The notes beneath the pieces are model-generated. The model worked only from the letters and a program-made list of their open reading frames with translations, did no database searches and had not been told where the DNA came from. From Halomonas ramblicola (lineage in GTDB: Bacteria > Pseudomonadota > Gammaproteobacteria > Pseudomonadales > Halomonadaceae), in the NCBI RefSeq assembly GCF_030409215.1, contig NZ_JAUFPL010000032.1, positions 1-61,225 on the forward strand: DNA of 61,225 nt, in the 5' to 3' direction. Both the position numbers and the translations under genes were made by a program. Positions 28,484-44,313 of the stretch are shown here, in pieces (positions within the stretch are counted from its first letter, which is position 1; the number at the start of each line of letters is the position of its first letter).

Positions 28484-31027
28484 TCAGAGCGTCCGCTCGA
28501 CCTTGACCTGGTCGAAGACCTCGATCTTGTCGCCGACCTGGACGTCGTTGTAGTTCTTCACGCCGATGCCGCACTCCATGCCGTTGCGCACTTCCGGGAC
28601 GTCGTCCTTGTAGCGACGCAGCGACTCGAGATCGCCCTCGTAGATCACCACGTTCTCGCGCAACACGCGGATCTTCTTGTGGCGGTAGACGGTGCCCTCG
28701 ACCACCATGCAGCCGGCCACGGCACCGATCTTGGGCGCGCGGAAGACGTCGCGGACCTCGGCCACGCCGACGATCTCTTCCTTCCACTCCGGCTCGAGCA
28801 TGCCGCTCATGGCCTGCTTGACCTCGTCGATGAGCTGGTAGATGACGCTGTAGTAGCGCAGCTCCAGGCCCTCGCGCTCGATGATCTCGCGGGCCGCGGC
28901 GTCGGCGCGCACGTTGAAGCCGATGACGATGGCCTCGGAGGCCAGCGCCAGGTTGGCGTCGGTGCCGGTGATGCCGCCCACGCCGGAAGAGACCACGGAG
29001 ACCTGCACCTCGTCGGTGGAGAGCTCCTCGAGCGCGCCCTTGATGGCCTCCAGGGACCCCTGGACGTCGGCCTTGAGGACGATGTTGAGCTTGGCCGCCT
29101 CTTCCTGGCCCATCTGGCTGAACATGTTCTCCAGCTTGGCCTTCTGCTGGCGCGCCAGGCGCACCTCGCGGTACTTGCCCTGACGGAAGTTGGCGACCTC
29201 GCGGGCCTTCCTCTCGTCGGCCACCACCATGAAGTCGTCACCCGCCTCGGGGGTACCGTCGAGGCCCTGGATCTCCACCGGCATGGACGGACCGGCCTCG
29301 TCGACCTGCTGGCCCAGCTCGTTGGTCAGGGCGCGCACGCGGCCGTAGTGCAGGCCGGCGAGCACGATGTCGCCCTTCTTCAAGGTACCGTTCTGGACCA
29401 GCACGGTGGCCACCGGGCCGCGGCCCTTGTCCAGGCGCGACTCGACCACCACGCCCTTGCCCGGGGCATCCGGCACGGCCTTGAGCTCGAGCACCTCGGA
29501 GACCAACAGCACCGCCTCGAGCAGTTCGTCGATGCCCTCGCCGGTATGCGCCGAAACGTGGACGAACTGGGTATCGCCGCCCCACTCCTCGGAGATCACA
29601 CCGTGCTGGGACAGCTCGTTCTTGACCCGGTCGGGGTCGGCGCCCTGCTTGTCCATCTTGTTGACGGCCACCACCAGGGGCACTTCGGCGGCCTTGGAGT
29701 GCTCGATCGCCTCGATGGTCTGGGGCATGACGCCGTCGTCGGCGGCCACCACCAGGATGACCACGTCGGTGGCCTTGGCACCGCGCGCCCGCATGGCGGT
29801 GAAGGCGGCGTGGCCGGGGGTATCCAGGAAGGTCACCCCACCGTGGTCGCCCTTCACCTTGTCGCCTTCCACGTGGTAGGCGCCGATGTGCTGGGTAATG
29901 CCGCCGGCCTCACCGGTGGCCACCTTGGCCTGGCGGATGTAGTCGAGCAGCGAGGTCTTGCCGTGGTCGACGTGGCCCATCACCGTGACCACCGGGTCGC
30001 GGGTGACCTCGTCGCCCTCGTAGGAGATGGCCTCGAGGACCTCGGTCTCCAGCGCATCGTCCTTGACCAGCCTGGGCTTGTGGCCCATCTCCTCGACCAC
30101 GATGGCCGCGGTGTCCTGGTCGATGGTCTGGTTGATGGTCACCGCCGCGCCCATGGTGAACATGGTCTTGATGACCTCGTTGGCCTTGATCGACATCTTG
30201 TCGGCCAGGTCGGCGACGCTGATCGACTCGGGGATCGAGACCTCGCGGACGATCGGCTGGGTGGGCTTCTGGAAGCCGTGCTTGCCGCCGCCCTGGGCAC
30301 CGCCGCGGCGGCCGCCGCGACGCTCGGCGCGCTTGGCCTTCTTGCCGCCGCGGCGCCGCTCCTCGCGGTCACCACGATCGTCGTCATCGCGCTCGTGACG
30401 GCCCTTCTTGCCGCTCTTCTTGGGCGGCGCGGTACGGCGATCGGTGCGCCCTTCCTTGGGCGGCGCCGGCGGCTGGTCGGCCGGGGCCGGCGTCTCCAAC
30501 TCGGGCACCGGGATCTCCGGCTCGGGCGCGGCCTTCTCGGCCTCCGGCTCGGGCGCGGCCTTCTCGGCCTCCAGCTTGGCGGCGGCCTCCTTGGCCGCTT
30601 CCTCGGCGGCACGTGCCTTGGCCTCCTCGGCCTCGCGCGCCTCGCGCTTGGCCTCGGCCTCCGCCATGTCGCCCACCAGCTGGCGCGGCCCGGTGTCTTC
30701 CGCCGGCTCCGGCTGCTCCTCCTTGGCTTCCTCGCGCTTCACGTAGGTGCGCTTCTTGCGCACCTGGACCTCGATGGTCTTGCCGCGCTCGCCGGTCTTG
30801 ATGCGGCTGCGCGTCTTGCGCGTCAGGGTGATGCGGTTCCGCGGCGCGGCGCTGCCGCCGCCACCATGGCTCTTGGTGAGGTAGTCGAGCAGTTGGCGCT
30901 TGTCCTCCTCGGACACGGCGTCACCCTCGGACTTTTGACCAAGGCCGGCCTCTTTCATCTGCTCCAGCAGACGGGGCACGTCGCGCCCCACCTTCGCTGC
31001 AAAATCCTTAACGGTCATTTCTGACAT
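28484..31027 (-). CDS. infB: translation initiation factor IF-2
   Basis: GTPase that places initiator tRNA on the 30S subunit and promotes subunit joining. The 847-aa protein has an N-terminal IF2N domain (about 1-55), a long charged linker (about 100-270) rich in Ala, Glu, Lys and Arg, and the G domain with [20 protein letters not shown] and NKMD. Domains II to IV follow. The linker contains an exact 9-residue tandem duplication (27 bp). It is part of rimP-nusA-infB-rbfA-truB. Confidence 0.96.
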   Translation of the reverse strand: MSEMTVKDFAAKVGRDVPRLLEQMKEAGLGQKSEGDAVSEEDKRQLLDYLTKSHGGGGSAAPRNRITLTRKTRSRIKTGERGKTIEVQVRKKRTYVKREEAKEEQPEPAEDTGPRQLVGDMAEAEAKREAREAEEAKARAAEEAAKEAAAKLEAEKAAPEPEAEKAAPEPEIPVPELETPAPADQPPAPPKEGRTDRRTAPPKKSGKKGRHERDDDDRGDREERRRGGKKAKRAERRGGRRGGAQGGGKHGFQKPTQPIVREVSIPESISVADLADKMSIKANEVIKTMFTMGAAVTINQTIDQDTAAIVVEEMGHKPRLVKDDALETEVLEAISYEGDEVTRDPVVTVMGHVDHGKTSLLDYIRQAKVATGEAGGITQHIGAYHVEGDKVKGDHGGVTFLDTPGHAAFTAMRARGAKATDVVILVVAADDGVMPQTIEAIEHSKAAEVPLVVAVNKMDKQGADPDRVKNELSQHGVISEEWGGDTQFVHVSAHTGEGIDELLEAVLLVSEVLELKAVPDAPGKGVVVESRLDKGRGPVATVLVQNGTLKKGDIVLAGLHYGRVRALTNELGQQVDEAGPSMPVEIQGLDGTPEAGDDFMVVADERKAREVANFRQGKYREVRLARQQKAKLENMFSQMGQEEAAKLNIVLKADVQGSLEAIKGALEELSTDEVQVSVVSSGVGGITGTDANLALASEAIVIGFNVRADAAAREIIEREGLELRYYSVIYQLIDEVKQAMSGMLEPEWKEEIVGVAEVRDVFRAPKIGAVAGCMVVEGTVYRHKKIRVLRENVVIYEGDLESLRRYKDDVPEVRNGMECGIGVKNYNDVQVGDKIEVFDQVKVERTL
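30516..30569. repeat. 27-bp exact tandem duplication within infB
   Basis: Two identical 27-bp units (30516-30542 and 30543-30569) encode two copies of a nine-residue Glu/Ala/Lys/Pro unit in the IF-2 linker. The duplication is in frame and probably tolerated as linker length variation. It is likely slippage-prone. Confidence 0.85.
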
Positions 31028-31114
31028 TACGACCCTCCTGAGCCCGTGACCCCAATTCTGTTCGCTTTCGCATACTGCCTGCCCGGCGCATGGCGCCGGG
31101 CCTTTGCCGGCGCG

Positions 31115-32605
31115 CTATTCGCCTTCGAACCAGGGCGCACGAGCAGTCATGATCAGTGCCGCGGCGCGCTCCTCGTCCATCTCCTCGATGTCCAGCAGGT
31201 CATCGACCGACTGCTCGGCGAGATCCTCCATGGTGACGATCCCGCGGCTGGCCAGGATGAAGGCCAGGTGGCGCTCCATGCCCTCCATCGCCAGCAGATC
31301 GTCGGCCGGCTGGGCGCCATCCAGCTCCTCCTCGGAGGCGATGGCCAGGTTGAGCAACTCGTCCTTGGCGCGGGCGCGCAGCTCCTCGATGAGCTCCTCC
31401 TCGAACTCCTCGATCTCGAGCATCTCCTCGACCGGCACATAGGCGATCTCTTCCAGGGTGGTGAAGCCCTCCTCCACCAGCAGGCGGGCGACATCGTCGT
31501 CGATGTCAAGGTGCTGGACGAAGTGCTCGACGAGGCTGTCGATCTCCTGGTCGCGCTTGGTCTCGGCCTCGTCCTCGGTCATGACGTTGAGCCGCCAGCC
31601 GGTGAGCTCGGAGGCCAGGCGCACGTTCTGGCCGCTGCGGCCGATGGCCTGGGCCAGGTTGTCCTCGGCGACCGCCACGTCCATGGCATGGGCGTCCTCG
31701 TCGACGAGGATGGAGGCGACATCCGCCGGCGCCATGGCGTTGATCACCAGCTGGGCCGGGTTGTCGTCCCACAGCACGATGTCCACGCGCTCGTTCTGCA
31801 GCTCCGAGGAGACCGCCTGGACCCGCGAGCCGCGCATGCCCACGCAGGCCCCCACCGGGTCGATGCGGCGGTCGTTGGTCTTGACGGCGATCTTGGCCCG
31901 CGAGCCCGGATCGCGGGCGGCGCCCTTGATCTCGATGAGCTGCTCGGCGATCTCCGGGACCTCGATGCTGAACAGCTCGATGATCAGCTCCGGACAGGTC
32001 CGCGAGAGGATCAGCTGGGCGCCGCGCGCCTCGGGGTCGACCTTGATCAGCAGGGCGCGGACCCGCTCGTTCATGCGATAACGCTCGCCGGGGATCATCT
32101 CGCTGCGCGGCAGGAACGCCTCGGCGTTGTCGCCCAGGTCGATGATCAAGCCATCGCGGGTGGTCTTCTTGACGATGCCGGCGACCAGCTCGCCCTCGCG
32201 CTCGGCGTAGAGGCGCACCACCTCGGCGCGTTCGGCCTCGCGCACCTTCTGCACGATGACCTGCTTGGCGGTCTGGGCGGCGATGCGACCGAAGTCGGCA
32301 TTCTCGATCTTCTCTTCCACCACGTCGCCCAGCCCCAGGGGCGGGTCGCGACGCTCGGCGAAGGAGAGCTTGATCTGGGCATCGGGGCCATCGAAGTCGT
32401 CGTCCTCGACCACCTCCCAGCGCCGGAAGGTCTCGTAATCGCCGGTGCTCCGATCGATGCGCACCCGCACGCTGGCCTCCTCGTCCTCGAAGCGCTTGCG
32501 TGACGCGCTGGCCAGGGCCGCCTCGACGGCCTCGAAGATCACCTCGCGGGGGACTCCCTTCTCGTTGGAGATCGCATCGACGACCGCCAGAATCTCTTTA
32601 CTCAT
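31115..32605 (-). CDS. nusA: transcription termination/antitermination factor NusA
   Basis: RNA polymerase-associated factor for pausing, termination and rRNA antitermination. The 496-aa protein has the N-terminal RNAP-binding domain (about 1-125), the S1 domain (about 135-200), two KH domains (about 200-345, including [17 protein letters not shown]) and two C-terminal acidic repeats (about 360-490). E. coli NusA is 495 aa. It sits between rimP and infB and acts with the boxA site at the left end of the window. Confidence 0.96.
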   Translation of the reverse strand: MSKEILAVVDAISNEKGVPREVIFEAVEAALASASRKRFEDEEASVRVRIDRSTGDYETFRRWEVVEDDDFDGPDAQIKLSFAERRDPPLGLGDVVEEKIENADFGRIAAQTAKQVIVQKVREAERAEVVRLYAEREGELVAGIVKKTTRDGLIIDLGDNAEAFLPRSEMIPGERYRMNERVRALLIKVDPEARGAQLILSRTCPELIIELFSIEVPEIAEQLIEIKGAARDPGSRAKIAVKTNDRRIDPVGACVGMRGSRVQAVSSELQNERVDIVLWDDNPAQLVINAMAPADVASILVDEDAHAMDVAVAEDNLAQAIGRSGQNVRLASELTGWRLNVMTEDEAETKRDQEIDSLVEHFVQHLDIDDDVARLLVEEGFTTLEEIAYVPVEEMLEIEEFEEELIEELRARAKDELLNLAIASEEELDGAQPADDLLAMEGMERHLAFILASRGIVTMEDLAEQSVDDLLDIEEMDEERAAALIMTARAPWFEGE

Positions 32606-32671
32606 GCCATTGCCTCGCCAGAAAACCTGTCCTCGAGCCTCATGCTCAATTCCGCCATCCCGACCGGCGGC

Positions 32672-33133
32672 CTAGTCCTCGAACCGCGGCACCACACGCG
32701 CCGTGTCGATGCCATCGATGGGAAAGCAGTACTCCTCGCCGTCCAGCTGCAGCAGCACCTCGTCACCCTCGACACCGGCCAGCAGCCCCTGGAACTTGCG
32801 CCGCCCCTCGAAGGGCGCCCGCAGCTTCAGGGCCACCTCGTGGCCACGGTAGCGGTCGAATTGATCGAGGGTGAACAGCGGCCGATCCATTCCCGGGGAG
32901 GAGACCTCGAGGCGATACTCGCCGCGGATCGGATCCTCCACGTCGAGCAGCGCGCTCACCTGGCGGCTGATGTCCGCGCAGTCCTCGACGTTGACCCCCG
33001 TCTCGCGATCAATGTAGATCACCAGGCGCGAGTGCTTGCCCTGGGAGAGATAGTCGATGCCCCACAGTTCGAAGCCCATGGCGGTCACCACGGGTTCGAT
33101 CAGCGCGTGCAGTGCAGCATCCTTGGTAGCCAC
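32672..33133 (-). CDS. rimP: ribosome maturation factor RimP
   Basis: Helps assemble the 30S subunit. The 153-aa protein has LIEPVVTAMGFELWGIDYL, RLVIYIDRETGVNVEDCADISRQVSALLDVEDPI and EVSSPGMDRPLFTLDQFDRYRGHEV, the hallmark blocks, plus a C-terminal SH3-like domain. The start is GTG at 33131-33133, preceded by GGAG; no ATG fits the family start. It is first protein gene of rimP-nusA-infB and lies downstream of the initiator tRNA gene. Confidence 0.94.
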   Translation of the reverse strand: MATKDAALHALIEPVVTAMGFELWGIDYLSQGKHSRLVIYIDRETGVNVEDCADISRQVSALLDVEDPIRGEYRLEVSSPGMDRPLFTLDQFDRYRGHEVALKLRAPFEGRRKFQGLLAGVEGDEVLLQLDGEEYCFPIDGIDTARVVPRFED

Positions 33134-33258
33134 GGAATAGACTCCTACAGCCGTTGCATCAGGCACCTGGCCGGGAGTGAACAGGGAAGTCAGGTGGCTG
33201 ATTGGCGTTGCCCGGAACAGTGCCCCGGCGCCGGGCGCCCTGGGCAAGCTGCTAATAA

Positions 33259-33284
33259 AAAGCCCCTTCACAGGAAGGGGCTTT
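33259..33284 (-). terminator. terminator after the tRNA genes
   Basis: An 11-bp perfect stem, AAAGCCCCTTC / GAAGGGGCTTT, with loop ACAG. On the minus strand it is followed by TTTATTAG. It lies between the initiator tRNA and rimP, so rimP needs read-through or its own promoter. Confidence 0.8.
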
Positions 33285-33367
33285 CACAAGAAACCTGTAA
33301 ACCACTTCAGAGGTTCGGCTGCCCCTCCAATCGAGCATCGTCTCTCGAAAGGCGCCACTCCAGAAGA

Positions 33368-33444
<77 letters not shown>

Positions 33445-33460
33445 TCAATCTAGGTCGGTG

Positions 33461-33489
33461 ATTGTATGCTCGCCCCATGCGTTCGTCAA
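33461..33489 (-). promoter_or_regulatory. promoter of the initiator tRNA
   Basis: On the minus strand TTGACG (33484-33489), a 17-bp spacer and TACAAT (33461-33466) lie 17 bp before the tRNA. This is a near-consensus sigma-70 promoter that may also feed rimP-nusA-infB. Confidence 0.75.
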
Positions 33490-33567
33490 GGGGCATCACC
33501 GCTTGGCCAATCCTGCTTCTGAAGGACCTGCGACGCCAAACAATGCACGGCGTCGCGGTAAATCAGA

Positions 33568-33654
33568 TGGTGCCGAAGGCGGGACTTGAACCCGCACGGC
33601 CATCAGGCCACTACCCCCTCAAGATAGCGTGTCTACCAATTCCACCACTTCGGC
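33568..33654 (-). tRNA. tRNA-Leu (anticodon GAG)
   Basis: An 87-nt class II tRNA with a long variable arm and encoded CCA. The anticodon loop TTGAGGG is closed by a 5-bp stem with one G-U pair, giving GAG. The sequence closely follows E. coli leuU, which occupies the same place between secG and the initiator tRNA. Confidence 0.93.
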
Positions 33655-33683
33655 ATCAGGGGAGACTGGAAATCGCGAGCGTC

Positions 33684-34052
33684 TTACTCCTCGCTGCCCT
33701 CCAGCACTGGCGCAGTATTATCCACATCCTCGCCCTCGTCGTCAAGGGTCGGCACGCCGTTCTGCTGCTCCTGCTGCTCGATCACGCGCGAGTCGGGGAT
33801 CCCGGTCTCGGGGGCCTGCCCCGACTGGGAGGCGAAGTAGGCCAGGGTCAGGGAGGTGGCGAAGAAACCGGCCGCCAGCACCGCGGTGAACTTGGAGAGG
33901 AAGCCGCCGCTGCCGCGGGAGCCGAACACGGTCTGGGAGGCGCCGCCACCGAAGGCAGCACCGGCTTCGGCGCCCTTGCCCTGCTGCAGCAGGATAAGGA
34001 CGACCAGGGCGATGGCGATCGCCACATGGATCATGAGGATGGCAACTTGCAT
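33684..34052 (-). CDS. secG: preprotein translocase subunit SecG
   Basis: Inner-membrane subunit of SecYEG. The 122-aa protein has two membrane helices (about 3-21 and 53-73) flanking the conserved [27 protein letters not shown] loop (quoted in part). An acidic, low-complexity tail follows. It lies 4 bp after tpiA, and the leucine tRNA follows it. Confidence 0.94.
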   Translation of the reverse strand: MQVAILMIHVAIAIALVVLILLQQGKGAEAGAAFGGGASQTVFGSRGSGGFLSKFTAVLAAGFFATSLTLAYFASQSGQAPETGIPDSRVIEQQEQQNGVPTLDDEGEDVDNTAPVLEGSEE

Positions 34053-34056
34053 GGAA

Positions 34057-34806
34057 TCAACCTGCTGACTGACAGATGGCTAGGAAATCGTCGACCTTGA
34101 GCGAGGCACCGCCCACCAGGCCGCCGTCGATATCGGACTGGGCGAGCAGCTCGGCGGCGTTGTCCGCCTTCATGCTGCCGCCGTAGAGCAGGCGCATGCC
34201 CTCGGCCAGGCCGGCGTCATAGTCGGCCAGACGGGCGCGGATCGCCGCATGCACCGCCTGGGCCTGCTCGGGGCTGGCGGTACGCCCGGTGCCGATGGCC
34301 CACACCGGTTCGTAGGCGATCGCCAGGCGCTGGCGCTGCTCGGGCGGGAGGGCGTCGAACACCGCCGCGAGCTGGCCGAGCACCACCGCCTCGGTACGCT
34401 CGGCCTCGCGCTCCTCGAGGGTCTCGCCCAGGCACAGCACCGGGGCGAGACCGTGCTCGAGGGCCGCCTCGACCCGCGCCCGCACCGCGGCGTCGTCCTC
34501 GCCGAACAGGGTGCGGCGCTCGGAGTGGCCCACCAGCACGTAGCGCGCGCCGAGGTCGGCCAGCATGGCGCCGCTCACCTCGCCGGTGAAGGCGCCGGAG
34601 GGCTGGTCGCTCAGGGTCTGCGCGCCCAGCGCCAGCGGGCCGCCCCGGAAGGCCGCGCCGCCGGCGCCGAGATAGGGAAAGGGCAGCATCAGCGCGACCT
34701 CGACGTCGGCCGGCAGCCGCGCCTCGGCGAAGGCCTCGGCAAAGGCCTCGACCAGCGCCAGGGAACCATTCATCTTCCAGTTGCCGGCGATCAGCGGGGT
34801 ACGCAT
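34057..34806 (-). CDS. tpiA: triosephosphate isomerase
   Basis: Interconverts dihydroxyacetone phosphate and glyceraldehyde-3-phosphate. The 249-aa TIM barrel has N9 and K11 in AGNWKMN, the catalytic His in [10 protein letters not shown], the catalytic Glu in [11 protein letters not shown] and the phosphate loop [12 protein letters not shown]. It lies between glmM and secG; this insertion is common outside the enterobacteria. Confidence 0.96.
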   Translation of the reverse strand: MRTPLIAGNWKMNGSLALVEAFAEAFAEARLPADVEVALMLPFPYLGAGGAAFRGGPLALGAQTLSDQPSGAFTGEVSGAMLADLGARYVLVGHSERRTLFGEDDAAVRARVEAALEHGLAPVLCLGETLEEREAERTEAVVLGQLAAVFDALPPEQRQRLAIAYEPVWAIGTGRTASPEQAQAVHAAIRARLADYDAGLAEGMRLLYGGSMKADNAAELLAQSDIDGGLVGGASLKVDDFLAICQSAG

Positions 34807-34872
34807 GGGATGTCCTCTTCCAAGGTGGAGCGAAATGGTATAGGAGCGGCCCTGTCAAGACAACCGGCCGCC

Positions 34873-36228
34873 TCAGGCCAGCAGCCCCTCGACTTGTTCG
34901 GCCAGGCGGCGGGCCAGGCCATCCACGTCCAGATGGGGGCGCCCCTCCACCATCACCCGGATCAGCGGTTCGGTACCCGAGGGGCGCAGCAGCACCCGCC
35001 CCAGGTCGCCGAGCTCCCTCTCGATTTCGGCCACGGCCTCCTGCAGGGCCGGCATCGCCATCACCGCCTTGGCGTCGCTGCCGGGGGTGAGGCGCACGTT
35101 GACCAGCACCTGGGGCGCCTTCTCCAGCCCCGCCAGCAGGCGCTGCAGCGACGTCTCCTCGCGCACCATGATCGCCAGCACCTGCAGCGCCGAGACGATG
35201 CCGTCGCCGGTGGTCTGGACGTGGCCGCACACGATATGCCCCGAGGACTCGCCACCCAGTTGCCAGCCGTGGGCGGCCAGCCGCTCCATCACGTAGCGGT
35301 CGCCCACCCTGGCGCGCTCGAAGGGCACCCCCAGCTCCTCCAGGGCCGCGGCCAGGCCGAAGTTGGACATCAGGGTGCCCACCACGCCACCGCCCAGCTC
35401 GCCGCGGGACTGGCGGTCGCGGGCGATCAGGTAGAGGATGTCGTCGCCATCGATCTCGCGACCGTCGGCGTCCACCAGCAGCACCCGGTCGCCGTCGCCG
35501 TCGAAGGCCACGCCCAGGTCGGCGCCCTGCTGGATCACCGCGGCGCGCAGCGCCGCCGGATGGGTCGACCCCACCTCCTGGTTGATGTTGAGACCGTCGG
35601 GATTGGCGCCCACCAGGCTCACCTCGGCGCCCAGCTCGCGGAAGACGTTGGGGGCGATGTGGTAGGTCGCGCCGTGGGCGCAGTCCAGCACCACCCTGAG
35701 GCCGCGCAGGCTGACCCGATCGGGAATGGTGGACTTGCAGAACTCGATGTAGCGGCCGGCGGCGTCGTCGATGCGCATCGCCTTGCCCAGCCGATCCGCG
35801 GCCACCGTGGTCAGCGGCTCGTCGAGCATCGCCTCGATCTCCCCCTCGAGGTCGTCGTCGAGCTTGGTGCCCTCGGTGGAGAAGAACTTGATGCCGTTGT
35901 CGGCGAAGGGATTGTGGGATGCCGAGATGACGATGCCGGCGTCGGCCCGGAAGGTGCGGGTCAGGTAGGCGATGCCCGGAGTCGGCATGGGGCCGAGCAG
36001 GGCCACGTCCACCCCCGCCGCGGAGAGCCCGGCCTCCAGCGCCGACTCGAACATGTAGCCGGAGATGCGGGTGTCCTTGCCGATCAGCACCCGGTGGCGG
36101 CGCTTGTGGTTGCGGGCGGCCAGCACCCGACCGGTGGCCCAGCCCAGCTTGAGCATGAAGTCGGCGGTGATGGGCGGCTCGCCCACGGTGCCACGGATGC
36201 CATCGGTGCCGAAGTAGCGTCTGGTCAT
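34873..36228 (-). CDS. glmM: phosphoglucosamine mutase
   Basis: Converts glucosamine-6-phosphate to glucosamine-1-phosphate for UDP-GlcNAc synthesis. The 451-aa protein has the phospho-serine in [17 protein letters not shown] (about residue 104), the metal loop [11 protein letters not shown] and the C-terminal [15 protein letters not shown] phosphate-binding motif. It follows folP by two bases, the conserved folP-glmM pair. Confidence 0.96.
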   Translation of the reverse strand: MTRRYFGTDGIRGTVGEPPITADFMLKLGWATGRVLAARNHKRRHRVLIGKDTRISGYMFESALEAGLSAAGVDVALLGPMPTPGIAYLTRTFRADAGIVISASHNPFADNGIKFFSTEGTKLDDDLEGEIEAMLDEPLTTVAADRLGKAMRIDDAAGRYIEFCKSTIPDRVSLRGLRVVLDCAHGATYHIAPNVFRELGAEVSLVGANPDGLNINQEVGSTHPAALRAAVIQQGADLGVAFDGDGDRVLLVDADGREIDGDDILYLIARDRQSRGELGGGVVGTLMSNFGLAAALEELGVPFERARVGDRYVMERLAAHGWQLGGESSGHIVCGHVQTTGDGIVSALQVLAIMVREETSLQRLLAGLEKAPQVLVNVRLTPGSDAKAVMAMPALQEAVAEIERELGDLGRVLLRPSGTEPLIRVMVEGRPHLDVDGLARRLAEQVEGLLA

Positions 36229-36230
36229 GA

Positions 36231-37082
36231 TTAACAGCCTTCCTTGAGTACGGCCCAGGTCATGTTCACCGCGTCCACGTTGGGACCCACGTCGTGGACG
36301 CGCAGGATGCGCGCGCCGCGCTCCACCGCCAGGGCCGTCAGCGCCAGCCCACCGGGCAGCCGCTCCTCTACCGGACGCGCCAGCACCTTGCCGATCATGC
36401 TCTTGCGCGACATGCCCACCAGCAACGGCAGCTCGAGCTCGGCGAGGCGCTCCATGCGATGAAGCAGGCGCAGGTTGTGCTCCACGGTCTTGCCGAAGCC
36501 GAAGCCCGGGTCGACCAGCAACCGCTCGCGGCGCAGGCCGGCGGCCTCGCAGGTGGCGACCCGCCCGGCGAGGTAGTCGGCGACCGCCTCCTCGATGGGT
36601 CCATCATAGCGGGGTGCCTGCTGCATGTCGTGGGGCTCGCCCTGGCGGTGCATCAGGCAGACCGGCAAGCCGCTGCCGATGGCGGCGGAGAGCGCCCCCT
36701 CACGCTCCAGGGCACGCACGTCGTTGAGCATGCCGGCCCCCAGGGAGGCCGCCTCGCGCATCACCTCCGGACAGCTGGTGTCCACCGACACCAAGGCGTC
36801 GAGCTCGCGCACCAGCGCCTCCACCACCGGCGCCACCCGGTCGAGCTCCTCCTGGGGACTCACCGGGTCGGCGCCGGGGCGGGTGGATTCGCCACCCACG
36901 TCGATGATCGCCGCTCCCTCGGCCAGCATGCGTTCGGCGTGGCGCAGGGCATCGTCGGGCACCAGGTGGTGCCCGCCGTCGGAGAAGGAGTCGGGGGTGA
37001 CGTTGAGGATCCCCATCACCCGGGGATAGGAAAGGTCCAGCCGATGGCGGCCACAGGTCAGGGTCATGGGTGTCGTCGTCAT
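36231..37082 (-). CDS. folP: dihydropteroate synthase
   Basis: Condenses the FolK product with p-aminobenzoate, the sulfonamide-sensitive step of folate synthesis. The 283-aa TIM barrel has [28 protein letters not shown] and [15 protein letters not shown]. The start is uncertain: ATG at 37082 is used, but 37067 is also possible and neither has a clear ribosome site. It is linked to glmM downstream and separated from ftsH by a terminator, as in the E. coli ftsH-folP-glmM cluster. Confidence 0.94.
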   Translation of the reverse strand: MTTTPMTLTCGRHRLDLSYPRVMGILNVTPDSFSDGGHHLVPDDALRHAERMLAEGAAIIDVGGESTRPGADPVSPQEELDRVAPVVEALVRELDALVSVDTSCPEVMREAASLGAGMLNDVRALEREGALSAAIGSGLPVCLMHRQGEPHDMQQAPRYDGPIEEAVADYLAGRVATCEAAGLRRERLLVDPGFGFGKTVEHNLRLLHRMERLAELELPLLVGMSRKSMIGKVLARPVEERLPGGLALTALAVERGARILRVHDVGPNVDAVNMTWAVLKEGC

Positions 37083-37125
37083 GTTCGCGGGTCGTATCGA
37101 GGAATGGGAAACGCGGCCGGAATGC

Positions 37126-37151
37126 AAAGGCGCCCGCAAGGGGCGCCTTTT
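37126..37151 (-). terminator. terminator between ftsH and folP
   Basis: A 10-bp stem, AAAGGCGCCC / GGGCGCCTTT, with loop GCAAG lies 18 bp past the ftsH stop. On the minus strand it ends in CCTTTGC. It suggests folP is partly transcribed by its own promoter. Confidence 0.7.
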
Positions 37152-37168
37152 CCGGAAGCGACGCGGCG

Positions 37169-39154
<1,986 letters not shown>

Positions 39155-39335
39155 GGGACTACCCTCAATATCAGAAATCTGTCGGCCTTAGGAGCCTGGC
39201 ATGTTCGACACTACAGGAGCCGATCACGTTCGGCCACCGCCGGGACGGTTCGCCTCAGGCTCCACTGTGACACAGTCGTGCCGCGCTGTCCGGCAATCGC
39301 CGCCTTAGTCAGGGGCTATCGGCCCGGGCCGCCGC

Positions 39336-40007
39336 TCAGCCGCGGAAGCCATGCGCCAGCAGGTAGACCTCCCGCGAGCGCGTCCGCGAGGCGCCCGGCT
39401 TGCGGGTCACCACTCGCGTGAAGGCGCCGCGCAGCGCCTTCAGGTATTCGTCGAAGCCCTCGCCCTGGAACACCTTGGCCAGGAAGCTGCCGCCCGGGCG
39501 CAGGGTCTGGCCGGCCAGGTCCAGCGCCAGCTCCACCAGGTACATCGCCTGGGGCTGGTCGATGGCGGCCATGCCGCTCATGTTGGGGGCCATGTCGGAC
39601 ATCACCAGGTCCACCGGACGCTCGCCGAGGGTGGCGAGGATCGTCTCGAGTACGGCCTCCTCGGTGAAGTCGCCCTGGATGAAGTCGACGCCGGCCAGGG
39701 CATCCATCTCGAGGATATCGGAAGCGATCACCACGCCCTCGCCGCCCACCTTCTCGGCGGCCACCTGGCTCCAGCCGCCGGGCGCCGCACCCAGGTCGAT
39801 CACCGTCATGCCGGGCCGGAAGAGGCGGTCCTTGTCGTCGAGCTCGAGCAGCTTGTAGCTGGCCCGCGAGCGGTAGCCCTCCTGCCAGGAGCGCTGCACG
39901 TACTGATCGTCGAAGTGCTCCTTCAACCAGCCCTTGCTGGTCTTGCTGGCACTCCTGCCAGCGGCGCGACGGCCGGGAGACTTGCGGGATGAAGGGGGCG
40001 TTGCCAC
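39336..40007 (-). CDS. rlmE: 23S rRNA 2'-O-ribose U2552 methyltransferase
   Basis: Heat-shock methyltransferase (FtsJ/RrmJ) for U2552 of 23S rRNA. The 223-aa protein has the SAM motif [13 protein letters not shown], the catalytic set with SDMAPNMSG and [12 protein letters not shown], and a C-terminal [13 protein letters not shown] block. The start is GTG at 40005-40007, with AGGTGA five bases upstream; the frame is open to 40112 without a better site. It is upstream of ftsH on the same strand and divergent from yhbY, the conserved layout. Confidence 0.94.
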   Translation of the reverse strand: MATPPSSRKSPGRRAAGRSASKTSKGWLKEHFDDQYVQRSWQEGYRSRASYKLLELDDKDRLFRPGMTVIDLGAAPGGWSQVAAEKVGGEGVVIASDILEMDALAGVDFIQGDFTEEAVLETILATLGERPVDLVMSDMAPNMSGMAAIDQPQAMYLVELALDLAGQTLRPGGSFLAKVFQGEGFDEYLKALRGAFTRVVTRKPGASRTRSREVYLLAHGFRG

Positions 40008-40118
40008 GGCATCACCTGTAGGAAACGGGACGGACGACAGGCGGTCGAGCGGATTGTGGGAAGCGGCGTTTGGCCGTACCATGGGCGGCTGCGCGCAACC
40101 GGGAAGACGCAAGATACC

Positions 40119-40445
40119 ATGAGCTTGTCACAGGCACAAAAGAAAGCATTCCGCAGCATCGGCCACCATCTGAACCCGGTGGTCACGGTCTCCGAGAACG
40201 GTATCTCCGAGGGCGTGCTCGCCGAGCTCGACCGTGCGCTGGCCGACCACGAGCTGATCAAGGTCAAGCTCGCCCTGCCGGAACGCGACGACCGCGCCGC
40301 AATGCTCGACGAGCTCGTCGCCGAGAGCGGTGCCGAGCTGGTGCAGAAGATCGGCAAGATGGCGCTGCTCTACCGCCACAACCCCCAGGCCAACCCGAAG
40401 CTCTCCAACATCAAGCGCTTCGAGGAGCATCATGGGCGGCATTGA
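40119..40445 (+). CDS. yhbY: ribosome assembly RNA-binding protein YhbY
   Basis: CRM-domain protein linked to 50S assembly. The 108-aa product has [35 protein letters not shown] and the HELIKVKLA strand typical of the family, ending with [17 protein letters not shown]. It is divergent from rlmE, as in E. coli, and ends before a strong terminator. Confidence 0.93.
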   Translation: MSLSQAQKKAFRSIGHHLNPVVTVSENGISEGVLAELDRALADHELIKVKLALPERDDRAAMLDELVAESGAELVQKIGKMALLYRHNPQANPKLSNIKRFEEHHGRH

Positions 40446-40495
40446 CGCGCTTCGCGCGAGCTGGAAGCCAGCATGATGTAGCACCTCCAGATACC

Positions 40496-40531
40496 AAACA
40501 CCCCGCGGCCATGGTCGCGGGGTGTTTTTTT
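40496..40531. terminator. bidirectional terminator between yhbY and greA
   Basis: A stem ACACCCCGCG (40498-40507) / CGCGGGGTGT (40516-40525) extends with AA/TT pairs and is followed by a run of T on the plus strand. The A-run on the left gives a shorter U-tract on the minus strand. It ends yhbY and probably also greA. Confidence 0.85.
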
Positions 40532-40549
40532 CCAAGCTTCCAGCTTGGG

Positions 40550-41022
40550 TCAGAGGTGCTCGACCCCGGCGATCTCGTACTCGACGTCGCCGCCGGGAGT
40601 CCTGACCAGCACGCTGTCGCCCTCTTCCTTGCCGATCAGGGCACGGGCGATGGGCGAGGTGACGGAGATCAGGCCCGCCTTGATATTGGCCTCGTCCTCG
40701 CCGACGATGCGGTAGGCCACCTCCTCGTCGGTATCGAGGTTGATCAGCTCCACGGTGACGCCGAAGATCACCTTGCCGGTCCGGGGCAGCTTGGTGACGT
40801 CGATCACCTGGGCGTTGGAGAGCTTGCCCTCGATCTCCTGGATACGCCCCTCGATGAAGCCCTGCTGCTCGCGGGCGGCATGGTACTCGGCGTTCTCCTT
40901 GAGATCGCCGTGCTCACGGGCCTCGGCGATGGCAGCGATCACCTTCGGACGTGCCTCGCTCTTGAGCTCCTCGAGCTCCTTGCGCAGGCGCGCCTCCCCG
41001 GCAACGGTCATCGGGACCTTGT

Positions 41023-41026
<4 letters not shown>
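40550..41026 (-). CDS. greA: transcription elongation factor GreA
   Basis: Secondary-channel factor that rescues backtracked RNA polymerase by stimulating transcript cleavage. The 158-aa protein has the N-terminal coiled coil (about 1-75, with [19 protein letters not shown] [14 protein letters not shown] and its acidic tip) and a C-terminal FKBP-like domain with [14 protein letters not shown]. An AGGAG site precedes the ATG, which overlaps the carB stop by four bases, so greA is coupled to carAB. Confidence 0.95.
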
Positions 41027-44253
<3,227 letters not shown>

Positions 44254-44313
44254 GGTGCTTCCCGCAGAATAAGGGTGACGAATGGCGACGTGTCTCTAGC
44301 TCTTACCCCAGGC

